Source: Zingiber officinale
Taxonomy: Eukaryota; Streptophyta; Magnoliopsida; Zingiberales; Zingiberaceae
DNA length: 64,000 bases
NCBI RefSeq assembly: GCF_018446385.1
Contig: NC_055990.1
Coordinates: 24,061,058-24,125,057 of the forward strand
Direction: 5' to 3'
The notes under the pieces: model-generated
Database searches by the model: none
Seen by the model: only the letters and a program-made list of their open reading frames with translations
Told to the model about the DNA's origin: nothing
Program-made: the position numbers and the translations under genes
Shown here: in pieces, positions 57,115-64,000 of the stretch
How the letters are laid out: each line of letters begins with the position of its first letter
Position numbering within the stretch: position 1 is the first letter of the stretch

Positions 57115-58220
57115 GATGTTGCTCGGTCGGTGCTTGAACGAAGTAGTTTCTTGCATAAGTTGTAGAGTAGTATCATGAACAACCACAGCTAGCATAGAGA
57201 TGAACTTCAATCCAAATAGATTTTCTTCTTCGTTGTACAACCTCGGACCTCGAGCTCACTTTTATAAGAGTCGTTGACATTCGGTCGATCAATCCCTAGG
57301 TTCAGTTGACCGAACTATCTCTCTTCCATCTTCGTTGAGATCTGATGCTGATTTGATCTTCGACATTTAAAGACATTAAAGTGTTCGATCGACCGATCTC
57401 CTTGTTCAGTCAACCGAACAGAGAACCTTCCCTATTTGTCGAGATCTGGAATTAATGCGCCATTAAGTGATGATTATTCGGTCGACCGATCCCCTGGTTC
57501 GGTCGACCAATCAGTCACTCTTCCTTCTTTGCTTCTGCTTGGTCGATCGATCAAGCTTTGATCGGACCCCTGCTCTATTTTAGTTTGAACTGATATCTGC
57601 TCTGAGTTGGCCTTGTTTGGTCGACCGATCATCTGGTTTGGTCGACCGATCAAGCCGAACCTGCAAAATAGTGTTAGATAATAATCCTGAAAAATAGATA
57701 TTAGCATAGTAATAATATATCTAATGCATGAGTAATAATAATATACAGTTCAATTGTCTTGATCTCAACTTCAAAACCTTCCCAATTTCTTCAGTTGGAT
57801 CAGCGACCTTATGTTATTCCTTTCAGGAACACGACCTCACTGTTGCTCCTCTAGTTACTTACCTCTACCTACCTGCCAAACGTTGATCCTCCTGATCCGT
57901 TTGGACTTTGTCTGCTCAGTGTCTGATCGCCTGATCCACTAAGACTTTTCCTGCAATACTATATTAGCCAACAACAATAATAGTAATATAGACTACTATG
58001 GTAAACCTAAACTTAGATTTCCCGAGATCCGCTGGTCTGGTCGACCATGCATGGTCGATCAGAAGTCATCCGATCAACCTTGCTTAGAGTTCACTCCTCC
58101 AAGACTTCTCACTACCTAAGGTTATCTCCTCTTAGGATTTTCACTATCTAGCTTCACTCACTAGAACCTAAGGTTACCACCCCCTAGGGTTTTCTCCACC
58201 TGACTTCACTTACCAAGACT

Positions 58221-58472
58221 CAGTATTCGGCTACCCAGGGATTAGGTCCTCCAGACCTATCGAATCCACCTGGCTTCCACAATCTACCGAGATTTCCTTT
58301 GCCTCAGTATTTGACTACCCAGGGATCAAGTCCTCCAGACCTATCGAATCCACCTGGCTTCCACAATCTACCGAGATTTCCCTTACCTCAGTATTCAGCT
58401 ACCCAGGGATTAGATCCTCCAGACCTATCGAATCCACCTGGCCTCCATGATATACCAAGATTTTCCTTGCCT
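58221..58472. repeat. 84-bp triplicate in the Cop-E LTR
   Basis: Three copies start CAGTATT at 58221, 58305 and 58389 with about 95% identity by eye. Confidence 0.92.
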
Positions 58473-58644
58473 AGCCTGTAACTAGGACTTCCCTTGCCTA
58501 ACCGCAGTTAGGACTAGTCACTCAATTGACTTCCCACCCTTGCCTAGTCATGACTAGGACTTCTCATGATTAAGCTCAATTAAACATACTTAAACATATT
58601 TGTCGGATATTAAAACCTTAGAGGTCGATTGCACCAATAGAATT

Positions 58645-60107
58645 TTATTATCCCGCTCCAGGTCCATGACTAGTTGACTTAAGTTTAGCGTAGAGACATA
58701 AAGATGAAAATAATAAACAATGAGGGCCTAATTCATACAGTAGGCTAAGTCAGGAGCTTATCGTAGTGGTATTCTAAGCGTGCTCGTCTAGCACATCGAT
58801 GAGATGGACCCTTTTAACTGGCTCCGTGCTTTCACCCTAGATTCGGCTAAGGGGTCGCCCAACTTCAATATTGTGTAAGAAGATGAGGCGGTGGCTCCAA
58901 GCCCTTGTTAAGCGGGTAATACATAAGTTTGTTTGAAATGACGATGAGGGCCAGTCTGAGAACCATGCCTTGAAGGAAGAGCACCTAAAACCCTTGTTGA
59001 TTCTTAGTAAACAGCTAGGGAGGGTGTTGGTATTGTCCCGATCGACCCAAAATCTCGTGCGACTCTAGAAGAAGCAAATGTAGGAGTGGTAGGGCTTGTA
59101 GCAGGCATTGGTGTCGAACTCCTCAATGTGATGGAAGGAATGGCTAAGACCTACGGTGAAGCCGGACAAGTGGATAAGGGCCATTGTCTCGGCCAGCTCA
59201 GAAGCCCATACGACCTCAGAAAGCATGAGTGTAGGACTGGCCGACTTCATAACAAGCTTAGATTGATGACATTTCAATGGAATGGGCTCCTTTCCTCGAG
59301 CAGAAAAAACCTCAGCCATGTCAACTGAAGCTCGCTCATCCAGAGCTTGTTTAGATAAGAGCTTCCGATCGAGGCCTTTTGCACTTGATTATGAGGGAGT
59401 GATGGAATCAAAATTAGGGGAGGGGGATTCTATGTGGGGGGGGGGGGGAAGGCAGCCGATAGAGGATGAGGTTTGCTCAAATTTGTGCTCCTCTAGTAGG
59501 GCCTCACCTAGTCGATTCAAAAGATCTTCCTTTATCTGGGTATTCTTGAAAAGGAAGACTGGGACAATAGTCTTTGCTATAAAAATAAGTAAATATTATG
59601 AGAAAAGTCTGCATGAATAACTAGGGGAAAAAGAAAAATTCCTTACTAAAAGTGGCGCTTAGCCCAAGGTCAATAGGAGTAAGCCCAAAAACGTATAACA
59701 AGCCCTTTATAGTTAGCCCAGTTAGATTAAACTTTAGGCCTCTTAGCTTTTCTAAGGCCTTGCGTAGGGCTGGATCTGTATGGATATTGCCCAAATATGG
59801 GATAAGGGGAAAGTGTTGTTGCCACGTAATTGGCTAAGCCGAAGAAGTTGGACTCAAATGAAGAAATATTTATTTCTCCACTTGCCCTAAATTCTATCAA
59901 ATAAGGTCACTTTAGGATGGGTGCGGAAGAAAAATAAATCGTCTGTCACTTGTTGATGGTAGAAGTAGTGATGAAATAAGCGAGAATATGGTTAGCTGGT
60001 CCTTAAAGAAGGTGATATGGTTAGCAGGAGGATGATGAGGATGAGCACCCGGAGAAGGGATAACAATGTGATAATTCTTAGCGATTTCATATTTAGGGCA
60101 AAGGTAG
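58645..60107 (-). pseudogene. Antisense Transposase_28-type gene of Gyp-2, 5' half
   Basis: On the minus strand: coiled coil next to the insertion (58645-58700), then a variable middle region with one 84-codon frame (59319-59065), then at 59640-59990 pieces matching the conserved block of the Gyp-1 gene: FYHQQVTDDLFFFRTHPK, KALEKLRGLKFNLTGL and GLLYVFGLTPI. Frameshifts and stops are frequent. The 5' end is cut by the Cop-D LTR at 60108. Orientation relative to pol is opposite, as in Gyp-1. Confidence 0.6.
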
Positions 60108-61016
60108 TGTAAGTACCCCATGGTGATTTTTATGTGATCAACCAAGTCAAGTTAGGTCTTGTTGTGGTTGCTCCTTGTGTTTAAGTGTGCAGGAACTTAG
60201 GAGCATAAGAGATCGAGCAAAAGACGAAGCTAGGTAGAAGGATAGCACGGGAGAGAGTTGATAGCCTTGGTGTGTCCGAGGGACGAGATGCTACGGAAGA
60301 GTACGTTGGCGGACGAGAAGGAGGCGCGCAACATTTTCTAGGGACGAGAAGCCAGAGCGGAAGGTTGCTTGAGAAGGCAGGAAAATAAGTTCGGGTGAGC
60401 TCTATTCCGGATAACCCAAATCACCCAAGAGAGCGGAACCGAAACGGAAGACCTAGACAAAAAGTCAACTGGAAGTTGACTCTGCTCTAGGTGCCTGGAT
60501 CACCTAGGGCAACTAGGGCGCCCTGGGTGTGCGCCTTGGTCGAGGGCTGGTTCAGCCCGATCTGGGCGCCCAGATCTGGTCCAGGTGCTCGAACCAAAAA
60601 ACTTATCTTTTACCGAGCTGTCGTGATCCATTGCGTCGTGGATAAATTTTTATCCAGCCCCAGGCACCCGAAACCCTTCTAGGCACCCAGATCAACACTA
60701 TAAATATAACCCTGATTTCAATAGTTGATAAACAACACTTGTGAGCAATTCTTCTTCTGTTTAGTTTTGTAACTGAGTACTTTAACTGCTATAAGAGGCT
60801 TCTCCGTCTGAAGGAGATGTTTAGTGAGATTTCAACATCTTGGATTAGCAATCCCCTGATTGCAAACTAAGTAAATCTCTATGTCTCTTTCTTTTGAGTC
60901 TTAATTCTTTTGTACAAGTGTCTATTTTAAACAAACTGTAAGTTTCAAGAAAGGTATTTTTGTTTGTTATTATGCTAGATAATTCACCCCCTCTTGTCGG
61001 CCGTTAGGGGACCAAT
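60108..61016 (+). repeat. Cop-D 5' LTR
   Basis: Starts TGTAAGTACCCC; TATA-like CTATAAATATAACC at about 60700; U5 motif AATTCACCCCCTCTTG at about 60980. Exact right end (CCA or CCAATA) uncertain. Contains palindrome-like GGGCGCCC and CCTAGGT words at 60490-60590. Confidence 0.8.
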
Positions 61017-61019
61017 AAT

Positions 61020-61031
61020 TGGTATCAGAGC
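61020..61031 (+). promoter_or_regulatory. Cop-D primer-binding site
   Basis: TGGTATCAGAGC, perfect tRNA-Met primer site just after the 5' LTR. Confidence 0.9.
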
Positions 61032-61073
61032 GAGGATGCTTCAGAAGGACTAACCATCGACCGAAGCAAAATC

Positions 61074-62160
61074 AATGGCCAGACCAAGCCTCATCCTACC
61101 AAAGTTCATGGGGGAGTTCGCACACTGGAAACACCGAATGGAGGTATTCCCAAAAGCTGTCTTTGAAATTCTTTTAATAATTAAGTACGATTTTGTAGTT
61201 TCCAAAGATCAACAAGGCATAGAGAAAGAATAGTACCTCTGGACGAAGAAGGAGCAAAGCGATTCGTAGCCAACAGTAGAATGGAATATCACTTATAAGT
61301 GTATTAACGCCTCAAGAAGTAAATCGCATCAGAAGCTACACATCGACAAAAGACTTCTAGGAGAAGTTCTTGGAACTCCATGAAGGAACATCCAAAGTAA
61401 AGCTTGCATAATGGGGCATTCTTCGGGACAAGCTAACAAACATCCGTCAGGAAAAAGGTGAGAAGGTAGCCAAAGTACATGCGAAGATCAAGGAGATGAT
61501 TATCGGACTGACCAACCTCGGCGAAACAGCAACCAACCGAGACTCGATACGCTACGACTTAACGCTTTTCCCAAGACTCCAGAATGGACCTTGATAATCT
61601 ACGCCTGCTACATCTCGAAGAACCTGGAGGTAAGTATACTAGAAGAACTCTTTTCAACTTTAGAATTACATGAAATCAGATGTGCATGTATAATAAAAGA
61701 ATCAAGCCAGAATCTACCAATAAAAGCCACCAAAAAGGATGAACCAGAGTTAGACTCAGATCTAGAAGGAGACCAAGAAGTTTACATGGTAAGGAAATTT
61801 AGAAAATTTTTTATATCTAACAAATTTAAAGAAATGCAGAATAGAAAAAAATCTAAGAAATAGAAAAAAGGTTCGATGCTACTAGTGTCAAAAAGAAGGG
61901 CACATAAAGGAGGATTGCTCGGAACTCAAAAAGAAAAAAGACAAGAGGCCCAAGCAAAACAAGCACAAGAATCTCAAGGCCACTTGGGACGAAAGCTCAT
62001 CATCTGAGTCAGAAATAGAAGCATACACCGGACTAGCATTGATGGTTAGCCACGAAGAACAAAGCACCTCAGAAGTCAGCATTGATGAGGGGGAGTTACT
62101 TCAGACGAATACAGTAAAGCAAGGGGAGAATCAAGCTTCAGATACGATATGGTAAGTGAG
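61074..62160 (+). pseudogene. Cop-D gag, degraded
   Basis: Begins ATGGCCAGACCAAGCCTCAT with an ARPSLILPKFMGEFAHWKHR start as in copia gag. Several stops and frameshifts follow. A 90-codon open piece (61591-61863) contains the C-terminal core (LEELFSTLELHEI). A zinc knuckle remnant at about 61873-61920 (Y for one Cys region, then CQKEGHIKEDCS with a stop) is followed by an acidic DESSS-type block. Confidence 0.7.
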
Positions 62161-63417
62161 GTATACTTCTTACCACCTGATCAACTGTATTTCAACATTA
62201 AATGAATGACAAAATTAATGTGTAAATTAAAAACTAAAAATAAAAATTTTAAAACTTAAAATTTATAAATAAAAAGGATCTTGACAAAACCTTGCTTAAT
62301 AAAGATCTTGAAAATTTTAAAAATGGAAATGCTAATTTAAAGGAACAAATAAAAACTTAAAAAATTCTGCATGCAATATTCTGAAGGATTAAATTTGTAT
62401 TATAGATTTCACAAGGGTAAAATTAGAAAAGTAATAAAAGCATACATTCCTAGAAAATACTTGATCAATCCAGTAGGAAGGAACCTATATTGGGCTTCAA
62501 ATTCATGCTTAGTTTAATTTGTACAAATTTCTAATTTTAATTTGATTTAATATTTACCTTTTAATTACCTATTATGCTAAATCAAAATTCTTCGTATAAT
62601 TTCTATTTAAAATTAATTAGTTATTAATTTTTCTTAAAAAGGGGATCTTATTTACTATATGTAGAAAAATTTTCAAAATTTTTTACCGTTGTATTATTTT
62701 TTATGATTTATTTTTTGAGATATTATAGTTTTCAATTTAAAAATATGTCATAGATTTTTTTTTACAAAATATATTTTTTGTTACAAAACATATAATATTC
62801 TCTATCCAACAAAATATTTTTGAAATATTTTGACTAATATTTAATTTTCTATGAATTATTTATCCAAATATTAATTTTTAATATTAAAAATTCTTGAACA
62901 TTTAATTTTGAATATTTATTTTTTTATAAAAATACTTACTCTACTACATTCACAGAAAATTTCTCAAGGTTTTTCGAATCTCAAATATATTTTTAAGCAT
63001 TTTTGAAAAATTTATCTTTCTGTAGTAAATAATTTATTACTGCTTAAATTGATTTTATTTTTTCATGAAAATTTTATTACTATTTTGGATATGCTTGATA
63101 CTTATAAAAATTCTTAGAATTTTTTAACAACTAAAATAATTTTTCAAATTATTTTTGTTGAAAATTACTTTTTAATCACAAAAATTAAAATTTCGAGAAT
63201 AAATTTCACAATCTTTTGTACCTTCGTTAGGCTTTAATTTCAATTTATTTTAGTAAAACCTCTATTTTTAGTATGATCAAAGGGGGAGAGTTAGAAATTA
63301 AGTTTAAGGGGGAGATACATTTTTTCAAAATATTGCATATCCAATGTTTTAAAACTTGCATATTCATTTAATTTAATGTATTGTTTTACCCTAACTTAAC
63401 TTGGGTTGATTCACATC
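62161..63417 (+). other. Cop-D 3' internal region, AT-rich, non-coding
   Basis: Very AT-rich, with runs such as AAAATTTT and TTTTTTTGAGAT. No frame of note; ends at the polypurine tract. Confidence 0.7.
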
Positions 63418-63431
63418 AAAAAGGGAGAGAT

Positions 63432-63598
63432 TGTAAGTACCCCATGGTAGTTTTGATGTGATCAATCAAGGCAAGTTAGGTCCTGTTGTGGTTTGATCTT
63501 TGTATCTAAGTGTGCAAGAACTTAGGAGCACTGGAGATCGAGCAAAAGACGTAGGTAGCGAGAAGGATGGCATGGGAGAGAGTTGATGGGCTCGGTGT
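63432..63598 (+). repeat. Cop-D 3' LTR, first 167 bp
   Basis: Matches the first part of the 5' LTR (TGTAAGTACCCCATGGT...GAGAGAGTTGAT) and is cut after CTCGGTGT. Confidence 0.85.
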
Positions 63599-64000
63599 TG
63601 TAACGAGCACCCTTCTTACAACTCTACTACTACACTCTAAGGATGACTGTTACTTAACTACTAACTCTACTTAATCGGTATAATTAAAAACCATGAGGAA
63701 TCTCTACCGAAAAATTTTGACAAAATCTCCCCTGTACCGGTGACCATAATCATTAATACATAACATGATATATACAGCCACAGGCGGCTGGAACATTTAT
63801 CAAACAACCACGCAGTTTATAAGATACAACAACTTAAAAAAACTAATCTAGCAATGGTAAATGAATAAAACTCCAACAGTGGAAACAACCAAACAAATAA
63901 TGCGGAATAGACTCAATAGCAACATCAGAAAAATAGAAACAACTCTTTATCAATCTCTATTGACATAAAACATAAAGTGTGACTTAATTCCCCTGATCTC
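63599..64000. mobile_element. Unresolved repeat starting TGTAACGAGC, possibly another LTR
   Basis: Abrupt change from the Cop-D LTR to TGTAACGAGCACCC, a TG start reminiscent of chromovirus LTRs. It runs off the window. No coding frame. The assignment rests only on the junction and the first bases. Confidence 0.3.

Larger units (their letters stand above)
49573..58639 (-). mobile_element. Cop-E solo LTR, split by Cop-B
   Basis: Left part 49573-49912 (starts TGTAGGATCG), right part from about 57115 to 58639 (ends CACCAATA). Flanked by a perfect 5-bp duplication GAATT (49568-49572, 58640-58644). About 1.86 kb after removing Cop-B. No internal Cop-E sequence is present, so it is a solo LTR. The right part contains GGTCGACCGATC-type palindromes (57280-57660) and an 84-bp triplicate (58221-58472). 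Confidence 0.82.
43106..60107 (+). mobile_element. Gyp-2: old Tat-like gypsy element, split by at least two insertions
   Basis: Pol fragment (43110-47290, + strand), a roughly 58-bp minisatellite, then an antisense (minus) gene whose halves lie at 49040-49567 and 58645-60107. The 5' LTR, gag and 3' LTR are missing: the left end abuts a copia fragment and the right end is cut by Cop-D. Insertions: a hAT element at 45664-46689 and the Cop-E/Cop-B stack at 49573-58639. Removing each insertion with one copy of its target duplication restores continuity, which supports a single original element. Confidence 0.8.
60108..63598 (+). mobile_element. Cop-D: gag-only copia element, 3' LTR truncated
   Basis: 5' LTR 60108 to about 61016, tRNA-Met primer site 61020-61031, degraded gag 61074-62160, non-coding AT-rich internal DNA, polypurine tract AAAAAGGGAGAGAT (about 63418), and the first 167 bp of the 3' LTR (63432-63598). 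The 3' LTR stops where another repeat begins. No pol. Related to Cop-C by LTR start (TACCCCATGGT...TTTTGATGTGATCAA). Confidence 0.85.

Overview
The window is nuclear DNA of a flowering plant, probably a monocot; Zingiberales is only a guess from the style of the repeats. GT-AG introns, TATA promoters, plant Ty1/copia, Ty3/gypsy and hAT elements, and the absence of operons or ribosome-binding sites all point this way. Host coding content is small: four copies of one carboxylesterase (CXE, alpha/beta-hydrolase fold-3) gene. Nearly everything else is mobile DNA in several nested layers.

Layout. 1-1554: 3' end of a Tat-like gypsy element (polypurine tract plus 3' LTR, + strand) with a remnant of an antisense gene. 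1555-5330: AT-rich intergenic DNA with a copia LTR remnant. 5331-25395: tandem array of a unit of about 6.17 kb, three full periods plus a fourth gene. Each unit carries one CXE gene with one 95-96 bp intron, a truncated copia LTR and a gypsy LTR-gag fragment. 25396-42737: copia element Cop-A (minus strand; 3' LTR, pol, gag, tRNA-Met primer site, truncated 5' LTR). It is split by a gypsy element, Gyp-1 (30922-38316), with two 872-bp LTRs and a perfect AAGTT target duplication. 42738-43105: fragment of a Cop-C-like element. 43106-60107: older gypsy element Gyp-2 (pol with reverse transcriptase, two RNase H domains and integrase; a minisatellite; an antisense coiled-coil/Transposase_28 gene). 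Gyp-2 is broken by a hAT element (45664-46689) and by a solo LTR, Cop-E. Cop-E is itself broken by the gag-only element Cop-B, which holds solo LTRs of Cop-A and Cop-C. 60108-63598: Cop-D, a gag-only copia element. 63599-64000: an unresolved repeat.

Three things stand out. (1) No CXE copy combines a normal TATA box with a full catalytic set: three have Arg for His in the oxyanion-hole motif, one of these has also lost the nucleophile Ser, and the one with the normal His has a damaged TATA box. (2) Both gypsy elements carry a gene on the strand opposite to their own transcription; in Gyp-1, which has no pol, this gene has its own TATA box and two clean introns. (3) Several unrelated LTR families each carry arrays of short palindromes inside the LTR, with a family-specific core (GTCGAC in two flank contexts, or GGCGCC). 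Coordinates, target duplications and motifs were read by eye; identity levels and family names need alignment to confirm.
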